The notes: generated by a model not told the origin, from the letters alone. A stretch of DNA of 13,274 nt from Oscillospiraceae bacterium (GCA_015067385.1 SVMP01000046.1:1-13274); one strand, 5' to 3'; shown: positions 1-8,303, numbered from the stretch's first letter. Program-made: numbers and translations.

Positions 1-2171
1 CTGCCGTTTCTATTATCGGTATGGCATGGACACAGATGCGTGACGGAATAAATGCTATCGATACAAGTAACTCTTTCGGTGGCAGACAGACTATGTATAA
101 TGCTCGTTGGGATGAGATCGATACATCTATTCTTAAAGATTATCAGGATGCCCATCAGTATCAGAATTCTGAAAACAATACTATTCAGTATAACATTTGC
201 GATGACTATATGCAGAATCTTCGAGATGGGGGTGCACTTTATTGCTGGTGCTCAGGTCCCGATAAGGTTTGGCAGTTTAACGTAGGCTCAAGAGAGTTTA
301 CAGATGACTGGGCTGTCCGTGCTATCCATATGGACGACCTTGACGGCTTTAACTATGTTTATAAGAACCTTTTCCATGCTAACGGCGCAACCGATAACAG
401 CCATACGAACGGTGCTGCAGGCGGTAGAGGCGACGGTGGAAAAACAGACCTTAACATTTGGGATGATACTGTCAGCCATAACACCTGGAAAGAAAATATC
501 ATCACACCCGATGCTTATCCCGATGGCTATCTCACTCTCCGCGCTCATATCAATCAGACCGCTGAAAACTGGCTCAGCAAACTTCCTGGCGCTGTTGTGA
601 TTCATCCCGACAATATTTTCTCCGAAGCTCTCATTCATCTCGATGCGAATGATGTTAAATCGGAAGTCGGAAACGATGTTAAAGAATGGGCTTCGAAAGT
701 TAACGGTTACGTTGCGGAACAGACAACTGCCGAAAGCCTCCCCGTACTTGTTGATTACAAAAACTACAAGGCTCTCAGTTTTGACGGAAAGGACTGCCTT
801 ACAGTTAATGAATTCGCTTCTGTTAACGGTAATTCGGGTCTTACAATTGTTGCTGTTGCCCGTGCAGACAAAGGCGAAAATAATAATGTGATCGGTCTTG
901 ATAATATTTCGCTTGAAACATATCAGACTTCTGTTAAAGCAGCATTTGATAAAAATGCCGTTATCTCCGAAGAACGCGAAGTCGAGGAAACAGGCTTTAC
1001 TTCTATGATGTTCCGTAAAGACGGCGCAAAACAGACTCTTTTCGTGGACGGTAAAATTTTCGCTGAAAAAGAGGTAAGCGAAAAACTCTCTGTTGAAGAT
1101 AATATATTGAAGATCGGTGAAGGTCTTAACGGCGATATCGCTGAAATAATGATCTTTGGCAGAGCAATGTCCGATGAAGAGCTTGAAACAGTCAATTTCT
1201 ATCTCAAACATAAGTATTTTACTATTGAAGATCCTGTGGTTTCTTATGAACTTGATGAATCCGGTGAAGTTAACGGTGTAACTCTTGAATGTGAAACTCC
1301 CGGTGTTACTGTTTACTATACTCTCGACCGTTCCGAACCTACGGAAAACTCTATTAAATATGAAGGTCCTATTTCTATAAGCGAAACTACGATCATCAGA
1401 GCAGTTGCCGTTAAGGACGGTTGGCTCAACAGCCGAATTGTCGGTAAAATGGTAGGTGTTTCCGCAAATATTCCTACTGAAAATCTTTTGCTCCATCTCA
1501 GCGCGGAAGATGCTCCCATGGAAGTTGGCTCAAGCGTAAGCGAACTCAAATCAAGAGTTAACGATTATGTCGCTGTTCAAAGCAACTCCGGCAGCCAGCC
1601 CGAACTTATTGATTGCGGAGGCTTCTATGCTCTTAAATTTGACGGTTCCGATATGCTTATCGTAAACGATTTCCTCAGTTTTGAAGGTCATACTGATTTT
1701 TCTATAGTTGCTGTTAGCCGTGCAAACGAGGCGGCTGCGGGCGGCGATGACTGGTGCAACCGTCAGAACCTTATCATGATAAATGAAACAGGTGGATACG
1801 GAGCTATTTTCGTAGGCTCTTATCAGGAAGATGTCCGTGCGAGAATCGGTATAGGTACGGGTAATAATTTCGGAACTCATGTTGTTATAGCAAAACGTGA
1901 TGAACCTGTTACCGGATTTACTTCTACGATTGTTGTAAAAGAAGGTAAACAGCAGTCTGTATATGCTGACGGCGAACTTATTTTCTCCGAAAATAACGGA
2001 CGCGAAAAGATCACAAATACCGATAATACAGAACTCAGAATAGGTACAGGTATTACAGGTATGGTAGGCGATATCGCCGAAATACTTATCTATGATTCCG
2101 CACTCAATGAGGAGCAGATAGCATCTATAAACATGTACCTGGAAGACAAATACTTTAATTCGAATAATTAA
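1..2171 (+). CDS. Partial gene (5' end missing): multidomain protein with two LamG-like repeats and a chitobiase-C-terminal-like module
   Basis: The reading frame is already open at base 3 (first whole codon) and no convincing ribosome binding site precedes the ATG at 21, so the true start is upstream of the window. Numbering from that ATG, residues 1-197 form a Trp/Asp/Asn-rich region I do not recognise. Residues about 198-400 and 483-712 are a tandem duplication with LamG/concanavalin-A-like features: each opens with Asn-Ile, Leu-(I/L)-His-Leu, carries a Leu-(S/K)-Phe-Asp-Gly segment and a Gly-Asp-Ile-Ala-Glu-Ile strand, and ends in Lys-Tyr-Phe. Between them, residues about 404-473 match the chitobiase/beta-hexosaminidase C-terminal (Fn3-associated) type, with Val-Tyr-Tyr-Thr-Leu-Asp and an Ile-Arg-Ala-Val-Ala strand. 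Such modules usually sit in secreted or surface carbohydrate-binding proteins. The C-terminus stops right after the second repeat, with no LPXTG anchor, dockerin or membrane helix. A catalytic domain may lie in the missing N-terminal part. Domain families are inferred from motif memory, not from a search. Confidence 0.75.
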   Translation, partial: AVSIIGMAWTQMRDGINAIDTSNSFGGRQTMYNARWDEIDTSILKDYQDAHQYQNSENNTIQYNICDDYMQNLRDGGALYCWCSGPDKVWQFNVGSREFTDDWAVRAIHMDDLDGFNYVYKNLFHANGATDNSHTNGAAGGRGDGGKTDLNIWDDTVSHNTWKENIITPDAYPDGYLTLRAHINQTAENWLSKLPGAVVIHPDNIFSEALIHLDANDVKSEVGNDVKEWASKVNGYVAEQTTAESLPVLVDYKNYKALSFDGKDCLTVNEFASVNGNSGLTIVAVARADKGENNNVIGLDNISLETYQTSVKAAFDKNAVISEEREVEETGFTSMMFRKDGAKQTLFVDGKIFAEKEVSEKLSVEDNILKIGEGLNGDIAEIMIFGRAMSDEELETVNFYLKHKYFTIEDPVVSYELDESGEVNGVTLECETPGVTVYYTLDRSEPTENSIKYEGPISISETTIIRAVAVKDGWLNSRIVGKMVGVSANIPTENLLLHLSAEDAPMEVGSSVSELKSRVNDYVAVQSNSGSQPELIDCGGFYALKFDGSDMLIVNDFLSFEGHTDFSIVAVSRANEAAAGGDDWCNRQNLIMINETGGYGAIFVGSYQEDVRARIGIGTGNNFGTHVVIAKRDEPVTGFTSTIVVKEGKQQSVYADGELIFSENNGREKITNTDNTELRIGTGITGMVGDIAEILIYDSALNEEQIASINMYLEDKYFNSNN

Positions 2172-2172
2172 C

Positions 2173-2209
2173 AAAAAGGGATCTGCACTTAATTGTGCGG
2201 ATCCTTTTT
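2173..2209 (+). terminator. Rho-independent terminator after the LamG-repeat gene
   Basis: The 5' arm AAAAAGGGATCTGCAC pairs with the 3' arm GTGCGGATCCTTTTT, with one bulged G and a T:G pair, around a short AT-rich loop. The A run on the left and T run on the right could let it act on both strands. It starts two bases after the stop codon at 2169-2171. Confidence 0.85.
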
Positions 2210-2219
2210 GCTTGAACGG

Positions 2220-2248
2220 TTGACAAATGTTGTTTGTTGTATTATAAT
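2220..2248 (+). promoter_or_regulatory. Vegetative (sigma-70/sigma-A type) promoter of the GH36-like gene
   Basis: TTGACA at 2220-2225 and TATAAT at 2243-2248, both perfect consensus hexamers, are separated by exactly 17 bases. Transcription would start near 2255. The spacer holds a small hyphenated inverted repeat, ACAAA at 2223-2227 and TTTGT at 2233-2237, which could be an operator half-site pair but is short enough to be chance. Confidence 0.85.
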
Positions 2249-2280
2249 AAAATCAAAAATTGTCGAAACATGACGAAGTT

Positions 2281-2286
2281 AAAGGG
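2281..2286 (+). promoter_or_regulatory. Ribosome binding site deciding the start of the GH36-like gene
   Basis: AAAGGG lies ten bases before the ATG at 2297. In-frame ATGs further upstream are poor choices: 2234 lies inside the promoter spacer before the transcription start, and 2270 has no purine-rich site in front of it. Confidence 0.6.
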
Positions 2287-2296
2287 TGTTGTTGAA

Positions 2297-4312
2297 ATGA
2301 TTAATTATAAAAACGAACATTACACTTTGTATATAGGTGGAGAGAATGCTATCGTTTACGAGGTTAATGGTACAAATGAAAAAATTCCTTTTTCTTGGCC
2401 GAGGTTTGAACTTAACGGTATACAGACATCTGCTCCTGTATCTTTTGTAGAGAAAAACAGGACAGAATTGACCGATTCGATCATTTCTATCGTAGGGGAA
2501 GGGGTATTGGATAACGGAGCAACATTAAAAATGGAGCTTCGTGTAAGCCCATTTTCTCCGATTGTTCGCTTTTGCTATGTTTTATCCTCTGAAAACGATT
2601 TGAAAATGACGAAGACTCAAAAAGAGGTCCTTAATTATTTTGAATATCCTGTTTCCGATAATAGCGAATTGACCGAGGTACGTTTGTCTGTTTACGATCA
2701 TCTTGCGCACTCATATCAGCTTGAAGAAATTAAAGCGTTTGAATTTGAAGATCAGCTTATGGGACCGATTTTGGCAGAACATAGAATATCCACCGATGTG
2801 TCTGTTCTTACCGCATACGAGCATGGTTCAACATATCCGAATAAATTTATTGTATTTGAACGTGAAAATAACAATATTGCGATCCGTGCGTTGAAAGGAA
2901 ACTATTGGAATGGGCTTTCTGTAAAAGAAACTCCGTATGAAACGATATGGTTACAGATCGGTGCTGTTAAAGGATCTGTCGATGATCTTGCACGCGCATA
3001 CCGTGAATTTCAGCTTAAATATTGCACTTTGAACTCCGAAAGCCGTAAACCTTATATTTTTTATAATACATGGGCTTATCAGGAGCGTAATAAATTTTAC
3101 AATAAAACAACCTATCTCGCTTCAATGAATAAAGAACGTATGGAAAAAGAGATAGATATTGCACACCGAATGGGTGTAGATGTATTTGTTATCGATACGG
3201 GTTGGTTCAGTAAAACAGGTGACTGGGAAGTTAATCTTGAAGAGTTTCCCGACGGTATGAGATCCGTAAGAGAACAGCTCGAAAAATACGGCATGAAGCT
3301 TGGATTATGGTTTAACCCCACCGTTGCTGCCGTGACAAGTAAATTATTGAAAAAATATCCTCAGTCTGTTGCTAAGATAAACGGTAAGGATCCGACCGCT
3401 TTTTCTGTTTGGGAAACAGAAGAAAGCTTACCGATGTGTATTGTCTCTGAATATTGGAAAGCGTTTGCCGATACATTGATCGAGCTTGTTGATAAGCTTG
3501 GCGTTACATATTTTAAATGGGACGGTATCGGAATGTACGGATGTAACCGCAGAGATCATTTCCATGGCGGCGACGATTCAACTGAGGAAGAGGCAAGTGA
3601 CTGCTATGCCTTTTTGTCCGGTATTTATATGTCTAAAATCATCGACAGGGTTTGCGCTGTTCATCCTGAAGCCATAATCGATTTTGATGTTACCGAAGGC
3701 GGTCGTTATTTCGGCCTCGGTTTCCTTTCGTCAGGTAAATATTTTGCTATAAATAACGGACCGTATTATTCAAATTATGATATTTCTGTTTCTGATGATG
3801 TTTGGAGCAACATATTCGTTTTCCCCGGTCCCGCTCGTACCTGGGTCTGCAGAAAAGAACTTTGTTACGATAAATGGATACCGTCTGTTCTGTTTATGAC
3901 TCATTATCTTCCGGATGATCCCAAAAGATCTCAGCTTATAAACCTTGCTTCTCTGATCTTGGGACAAAACGGTATTTGGGGCGATCTCCTTAATATTTCC
4001 GAAGACGGTGTTAACCTTTTTAACAGTGTATTATCTGTTTATAAACGTGTTTGTGACGATATAACATCAGCATATCCGCATGTTGTCGGCACTCCCGGAA
4101 CAACATTCGAAGCAAGAGAAAAAATTTACAACGGTAGGGGAGTTGTTGTTTTGTTCGGTAATTTCAACGGAACTTATGAATACAAGGTCCATGAAAATGC
4201 GAAGACCGATAAAATTACAGTGTTCGGAAATGTTGAAGTCGAAGAAAACGATGGGTTGAAACTTCGTGCAACTTTCGGCGAATATAACTGTGCCATTGTG
4301 TTTTTCGAATAA
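2297..4312 (+). CDS. GH36-like (clan GH-D) alpha-galactosidase-family glycosidase with altered active-site motifs
   Basis: The 671-residue protein has the GH36 layout: an N-terminal beta-rich domain (about 1-240), a TIM barrel (about 250-590) and a small C-terminal beta domain. Barrel signatures are Asn-Thr-Trp near residue 257, Asp-Thr-Gly-Trp-Phe at 300-304, Leu-Gly-Leu-Trp-Phe-Asn-Pro, and Lys-Trp-Asp-Gly ending the beta-4 region, where Asp409 aligns with the family's nucleophile. Two usual features differ. The classical Asp-Asp-Gly-Trp substrate-binding pair reads Asp-Thr, and the Ser-Asp-Asn context of the acid/base is replaced by Ile-Asn-Asn-Gly (485-488) after Glu-Gly-Gly-Arg (467-470). 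Classical alpha-galactosidase activity is therefore uncertain; a related exo-glycosidase with other specificity is as likely. No signal peptide is apparent, so the protein is probably cytoplasmic. It forms its own transcription unit between a promoter and a strong terminator. Confidence 0.85.
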   Translation: MINYKNEHYTLYIGGENAIVYEVNGTNEKIPFSWPRFELNGIQTSAPVSFVEKNRTELTDSIISIVGEGVLDNGATLKMELRVSPFSPIVRFCYVLSSENDLKMTKTQKEVLNYFEYPVSDNSELTEVRLSVYDHLAHSYQLEEIKAFEFEDQLMGPILAEHRISTDVSVLTAYEHGSTYPNKFIVFERENNNIAIRALKGNYWNGLSVKETPYETIWLQIGAVKGSVDDLARAYREFQLKYCTLNSESRKPYIFYNTWAYQERNKFYNKTTYLASMNKERMEKEIDIAHRMGVDVFVIDTGWFSKTGDWEVNLEEFPDGMRSVREQLEKYGMKLGLWFNPTVAAVTSKLLKKYPQSVAKINGKDPTAFSVWETEESLPMCIVSEYWKAFADTLIELVDKLGVTYFKWDGIGMYGCNRRDHFHGGDDSTEEEASDCYAFLSGIYMSKIIDRVCAVHPEAIIDFDVTEGGRYFGLGFLSSGKYFAINNGPYYSNYDISVSDDVWSNIFVFPGPARTWVCRKELCYDKWIPSVLFMTHYLPDDPKRSQLINLASLILGQNGIWGDLLNISEDGVNLFNSVLSVYKRVCDDITSAYPHVVGTPGTTFEAREKIYNGRGVVVLFGNFNGTYEYKVHENAKTDKITVFGNVEVEENDGLKLRATFGEYNCAIVFFE

Positions 4313-4316
4313 ATAT

Positions 4317-4353
4317 AAAAGCTCCTTTTTCATTGTCGGAAAAGGAGCTTTTT
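4317..4353 (+). terminator. Rho-independent terminator after the GH36-like gene
   Basis: A perfect 13-base-pair stem, AAAAGCTCCTTTT at 4317-4329 with AAAAGGAGCTTTT at 4340-4352, closes a ten-base loop and runs into T's. It begins four bases after the stop codon, and its flanking A/T runs suit either strand. Confidence 0.9.
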
Positions 4354-4390
4354 GCTTAAAAATTTTTTTTACAAAACAACCTTTTTTCTA

Positions 4391-4419
4391 TTGAAAATGT
4401 GTTGGAAATGTTGTATAAT
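4391..4419 (+). promoter_or_regulatory. Vegetative promoter of the long catabolic operon
   Basis: TTGAAA at 4391-4396 and a perfect TATAAT at 4414-4419 are spaced by 17 bases. Transcription would begin near 4426, leaving a leader of about 34 bases before the first start codon. AAATGTTGT at 4406-4414 also occurs in the other promoter of the window (2225-2233), though at a different place relative to the -10 box. Confidence 0.8.
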
Positions 4420-4445
4420 AATGATAAGAGTATAATTGTATCTTG

Positions 4446-4451
4446 AAGGAG
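4446..4451 (+). promoter_or_regulatory. Ribosome binding site for the alpha/alpha-barrel-type gene
   Basis: AAGGAG lies eight bases before the ATG at 4460 and fixes that start. The frame is open further upstream with a possible TTG at 4436, but that codon has no binding site and sits almost at the predicted transcription start. Confidence 0.8.
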
Positions 4452-4459
4452 AAATTCTC

Positions 4460-6247
4460 ATGGCTGTGAAAATTATTGAAACTTTTAATAATAAAGATAA
4501 TTATGTATTTATTCCTGCTTGTTGTTATGCAGGTAATCAGTTCGAGGTACGTAAATACGGTTACCCTCCGATGTTTCATCTTGAAGATGCTAAAATAGAC
4601 ATGCCTGTTACTATTACAGACGTTCCGAGACTTGAAAAAGACGGAAGCGGCAAAATTGAGGTAAATACAGGCGATGCGGCAACGCCGTGTATAGGTGTTT
4701 TTTCTGCATCCGAAAAAAGAGCGATCCTTGTTTTTACCGTTCAGGAAATAGACGGCGAAAATCTCGGACTTGCGTATGAGGCAGGGCAGATCCGTCTTAC
4801 ATGGCCCGTTAAACGCGAAAAATCATATCGCATGTGTACAACTTTTGAGAATAAAACACCCTGGATCGACAAGCCTGCAGAGATACCGTATAAGATAATC
4901 GATTTTTCCTGCGGTTCTTTGGCTGAATTTTTCAGAGTATTCTTTGAAAACCGTAAAATAATGGGTCTCGACTGTAAGCGTCCCGAGGTCCTCCCTTTCG
5001 AAAAACAGTTTGAGATACAGCGCGATAAGTTCAACGCTATGAACTGGAACGAAAAAGATCAGTTTTATATGATCGGTACCGATTTAACTCATTTTCAGGT
5101 ATGGCAGCCGGGTTGGACAGGCGGAGCATTGAGCGGATATTCTCTTATGAAGCTCGGCGGAGAGCTTGAGACCGAAAGACAGCTCAAAACTCTTGAATTC
5201 CTTTTCAAATCCCAGAAAGAAAGCGGTTTCTTCCCCGGAATTATCGATATTGACGGTAATGAACACGGTGACGGTTTCTGGATCGAAGGAACGGAAAAAT
5301 GGCATCTTATACGTAAATCTTCCGATATTCTTCTCTATCTCTTTAAACATCTCAACCTTATGAGAGAAAGAAATATCGATATCCCCGAATCTTTTATCGA
5401 GGGAACGAAAAAGACCGCAGACGGTTTTGTAAAACTTTTTAATAAATACGGTCAGTTCGGTCATCATGTCGATGTCGAAACAGGTGATATCTGTGTCGGC
5501 GGTTCAACAAGCGGCGGCATTGCCCCTGCCGGACTTGCAGAGGCTTACAGATTTTTCGGAGATCCCGAATATCTCCGTGTTGCAGAAGAAAGTGCCGAAC
5601 TTTATTATCAGACATCTCTCAGCAAAGGCTACACAACAGGTGGTCCCGGTGAAATACTGCAAGGTGTTGACAGCGAAAGTGCATTCGGTCTTCTTGAAAG
5701 CTATGTTACGCTTTACGATGTTACAGGTAATGAAAAATGGCTTGAATATGCAAAAGAAAACGCTCATTATTGCAGCAGCTGGGTAGTAAGCTATAATTAT
5801 AAATTCCCTGCGAAGAGTGAGTTCGGAAGACATGATAAAAAGACAGTCGGCTCCGTATTTGCAAACATTCAAAATAAACATTCTGCTCCCGGTATCTGTA
5901 CTTTATCGGGTGACAGCCTTCTCAAACTTTGGAAATGGACAAAAGATCCGCTTTATCTTGAACTTATGAAGGATATAGCATTGCCTCTCGGTCAATATAT
6001 CTCAACAGACGAAAATCCGATCTACGACTGGGATCTTGATCCGGAGCTTCGTGATACAAACGATCTTTCTTCCATTGAAAAACATCGTTTGCCTCAAGGC
6101 TTTGTTAATGAACGTGTTAATATGTCAGACTGGGAAGATGACATCCGTATAGGCGGAGTGTTCCACGGCAGTTGTTGGTCTGAAACAAGTAATTTGATGA
6201 CTCTTGCCGAGGTAATTCCTGTTTTGAAAGAGCTTAATGAAATATAA
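4460..6247 (+). CDS. Uncharacterised protein, probable six-hairpin (alpha/alpha-barrel) glycosidase-like fold
   Basis: The product is 595 residues with no signal peptide, so probably cytoplasmic. Residues 1 to about 180 look beta-rich. The rest looks like alternating helices with Gly-rich turns typical of six-hairpin glycosidases: an aromatic segment Phe-Gln-Val-Trp-Gln-Pro-Gly-Trp around 213-220, a Gly-Asp-Gly-Phe-Trp-Ile-Glu-Gly stretch, a Gly-Gly-Ser-Thr-Ser-Gly-Gly turn followed by a helix with Phe-Gly-Asp-Pro-Glu-Tyr (a recurrent helix-hairpin motif of such barrels), and a late Gly-Val-Phe-His-Gly-Ser-Cys-Trp segment. Acidic residues in these loops could be catalytic, but I cannot assign a CAZy family or a reaction. 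It is first in the operon, behind its own promoter and 44 bases ahead of glgB, which supports a role in carbohydrate processing (inference). A lyase or isomerase of the same fold is an alternative. Confidence 0.7.
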   Translation: MAVKIIETFNNKDNYVFIPACCYAGNQFEVRKYGYPPMFHLEDAKIDMPVTITDVPRLEKDGSGKIEVNTGDAATPCIGVFSASEKRAILVFTVQEIDGENLGLAYEAGQIRLTWPVKREKSYRMCTTFENKTPWIDKPAEIPYKIIDFSCGSLAEFFRVFFENRKIMGLDCKRPEVLPFEKQFEIQRDKFNAMNWNEKDQFYMIGTDLTHFQVWQPGWTGGALSGYSLMKLGGELETERQLKTLEFLFKSQKESGFFPGIIDIDGNEHGDGFWIEGTEKWHLIRKSSDILLYLFKHLNLMRERNIDIPESFIEGTKKTADGFVKLFNKYGQFGHHVDVETGDICVGGSTSGGIAPAGLAEAYRFFGDPEYLRVAEESAELYYQTSLSKGYTTGGPGEILQGVDSESAFGLLESYVTLYDVTGNEKWLEYAKENAHYCSSWVVSYNYKFPAKSEFGRHDKKTVGSVFANIQNKHSAPGICTLSGDSLLKLWKWTKDPLYLELMKDIALPLGQYISTDENPIYDWDLDPELRDTNDLSSIEKHRLPQGFVNERVNMSDWEDDIRIGGVFHGSCWSETSNLMTLAEVIPVLKELNEI

Positions 6248-6291
6248 GATAATATAATTCAAAATTTATTTTTTATGAAAAGAGGAGTATT

Positions 6292-8301
6292 ATGGCGTAT
6301 AAGATATTTGAGTATGATCCGATACTTTTAGCATTTGAAAATGATATAAATCTTCGGATGAATAACTATAAGCGCAAAAAAAGAGAATTGCTCGGTAAAA
6401 ACGGGAAACTCATCGATTTTGCAAACGCTCATGAGTATTTCGGTTTTCATAAAACCAATGACGGCTGGTTCTATCGAGAATGGGCGCCTGCTGCAGACGA
6501 AGTATATCTTACCGGCGATATGGTCGATTGGCATTGGTTTGACTTACAGCTTACAAATATCGGAAACGGTGTTTTTGAAATATTTTTACCCGGTACGGAC
6601 GCTCTTTATGACGGATGTCACGTAAAAACAATAATCAATAATTCAGGTCGTTTCTTTGAACGTATCCCTCTTTATATTCGTCGTGTCGTTCAGGATAAGC
6701 AAACGCACAAATGGTGCGGCTGTATAGTCGATCAGCCTGTATATGAATGGAAAAATAATGACTTTGTTCCGAAGAAAAAAGATATTTGCATATATGAATG
6801 TCATATCGGTATGGCTCAGGAAAAAGAAGCGGTCGGGACATATTCTGAATTCAGAGAAAATATTTTGCCGCGTATAAAGGATCTCGGATATAATACCATT
6901 CAGATCATGGCTATTATGGAACATCCGTATTACGGTTCTTTTGGCTATCAGGTCTCGTCTTTCTACGCCGCTTCGTCTCGTTTCGGTATGCCGAATGAAC
7001 TCAAAGAGCTTATCGATGCCGCTCACGGTATGGGTATTGCTGTTCTTTTGGATATTGTACATTCTCATGCAATAAAAAATACCTCTGAAGGCATTAACGA
7101 GTTTGACGGAACTACATATCAGTTCTTCCATGAAGGACCTAAGGGCGACCATCCGGCATGGGGTACAAAACTTTTTAATTACAATAAAAATGAAGTAATC
7201 CATTTTCTTTTATCAAATCTCAAATTCTGGATGACGGAATTCCGTTTTGACGGTTTCCGCTTTGACGGTGTGACGTCGATGCTTTATCATGATCACGGTC
7301 TTGGTGTTGCATTTACAGATTACAGTAAGTATTTTTCGCTCAACACCGACACCGAAGCCTTAACTTATCTGCAACTTGCAAATGAACTCATAAGAGAAGT
7401 TAATCCAAAGGCTATCACTATTGCCGAGGATATGTCTGCAATGCCGGGTATGTGTATACCGATAAAAGACGGCGGAATAGGATTTGATTACCGTCTTGCT
7501 ATGGGACAGCCGGATCTTTGGATCAAATTGTTAAAGGAATGTCCCGATGAAAACTGGAATGTGTGGCACATATGGGGAGAACTTACAAACAGACGTCCTC
7601 ATGAAAAATATATCGGATATTCCGAGTCTCACGATCAGGCACTTGTTGGCGATAAAACTATTATCTTCCGTCTTTGTGACAGCAAAATGTATACCGATAT
7701 GTCTGTTTTCAGACACGATGCCGATATTGATCGCGGTATTGCGCTTCATAAAATGATAACTTTTGCGACCATGACTCTCGGCGGAGAAGGCTACCTCAAC
7801 TTTATGGGAAATGAATTCGGACATCCCGAGTGGATCGATTTTCCGCGTGAAGGCAACGGTTGGAGTCATTTTTATTGCAGACGTCAATGGCATCTTGTTG
7901 AAGATACGACACTTCGTTATAAATATCTGCAGGCATTTAACAAAGAAATGATCGGATTTATTACCGAAAATAAGATCCTTTCTTCTGCCGCAAAGCCTTT
8001 GTTTATCGATCAGAATTGTCAGATCCTTATGTATGAATGTGCGGGATATGTATTCGCTCTTAATTTTAATCCGAACAAGTCTTTTGAAGATTATTGGCTG
8101 ACAGTTCCGACCAAAGGTAAATATCAGGTCGTATTTTCAACAGACAGAGAACAGTTCGGCGGTTTTGACAGAATCTCTGAGGATTATGTTTATACCGCAA
8201 GCGTTCATCCCGATAACAACGCAAAATTGCAGATATATCTTCCGTCCAGAACAGCGGTTTGTCTGAAGAAAGTTACAACACCTCGCAAAAAAAATAAATG
8301 A
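6292..8301 (+). CDS. glgB: 1,4-alpha-glucan branching enzyme (GH13)
   Basis: The enzyme cuts an alpha-1,4 glucan chain and rejoins it as an alpha-1,6 branch (EC 2.4.1.18) in cytoplasmic glycogen. The 669 residues comprise a short N-terminal helical part, a CBM48-like module (about 48-140), the GH13 barrel (about 160-540) and a C-terminal beta domain. All four GH13 regions are visible: Asp-Ile-Val-His-Ser-His; Gly-Phe-Arg-Phe-Asp with nucleophile Asp325; Ala-Glu-Asp with acid/base Glu379; and Ser-His-Asp with His447-Asp448. Segments such as Ser-His-Asp-Gln-Ala-Leu-Val-Gly-Asp-Lys and Asn-Glu-Phe-Gly-His-Pro-Glu-Trp-Ile-Asp resemble the eukaryote-type subfamily GH13_8, found also in some bacteria, more than the E. 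coli type. AGAGGAG at 6281-6287 precedes the ATG. No other glycogen gene is visible nearby, and the next gene follows almost without gap. The family call is firm; the subfamily is from memory. Confidence 0.95.
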   Translation: MAYKIFEYDPILLAFENDINLRMNNYKRKKRELLGKNGKLIDFANAHEYFGFHKTNDGWFYREWAPAADEVYLTGDMVDWHWFDLQLTNIGNGVFEIFLPGTDALYDGCHVKTIINNSGRFFERIPLYIRRVVQDKQTHKWCGCIVDQPVYEWKNNDFVPKKKDICIYECHIGMAQEKEAVGTYSEFRENILPRIKDLGYNTIQIMAIMEHPYYGSFGYQVSSFYAASSRFGMPNELKELIDAAHGMGIAVLLDIVHSHAIKNTSEGINEFDGTTYQFFHEGPKGDHPAWGTKLFNYNKNEVIHFLLSNLKFWMTEFRFDGFRFDGVTSMLYHDHGLGVAFTDYSKYFSLNTDTEALTYLQLANELIREVNPKAITIAEDMSAMPGMCIPIKDGGIGFDYRLAMGQPDLWIKLLKECPDENWNVWHIWGELTNRRPHEKYIGYSESHDQALVGDKTIIFRLCDSKMYTDMSVFRHDADIDRGIALHKMITFATMTLGGEGYLNFMGNEFGHPEWIDFPREGNGWSHFYCRRQWHLVEDTTLRYKYLQAFNKEMIGFITENKILSSAAKPLFIDQNCQILMYECAGYVFALNFNPNKSFEDYWLTVPTKGKYQVVFSTDREQFGGFDRISEDYVYTASVHPDNNAKLQIYLPSRTAVCLKKVTTPRKKNK

Positions 8302-8303
8302 AT

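Noticed and set aside
288..1496. A 402-codon open frame on the minus strand inside the LamG-repeat gene
   Set aside because: It lies wholly opposite a frame with clear domain repeats, its translation is Phe/Ile/Asn/Cys-rich without recognisable motifs, and no promoter or ribosome binding site fits. It is a codon-bias shadow.
2261..2277. Direct repeat TGTCGAA / TGACGAA with ten-base period in the leader of the GH36-like gene
   Set aside because: Too short and imperfect to call an operator without conservation evidence.
4431..4436. Second TATAAT just downstream of the operon promoter's -10 box
   Set aside because: No -35-like hexamer lies 16-18 bases upstream, and the first TATAAT has a correctly placed TTGAAA.
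6253..6258. TATAAT in the 44-base gap before glgB, suggesting an internal promoter
   Set aside because: The only TTGAAA upstream (6224-6229) is 23 bases away, too far for a normal promoter; the gap is simply AT-rich.
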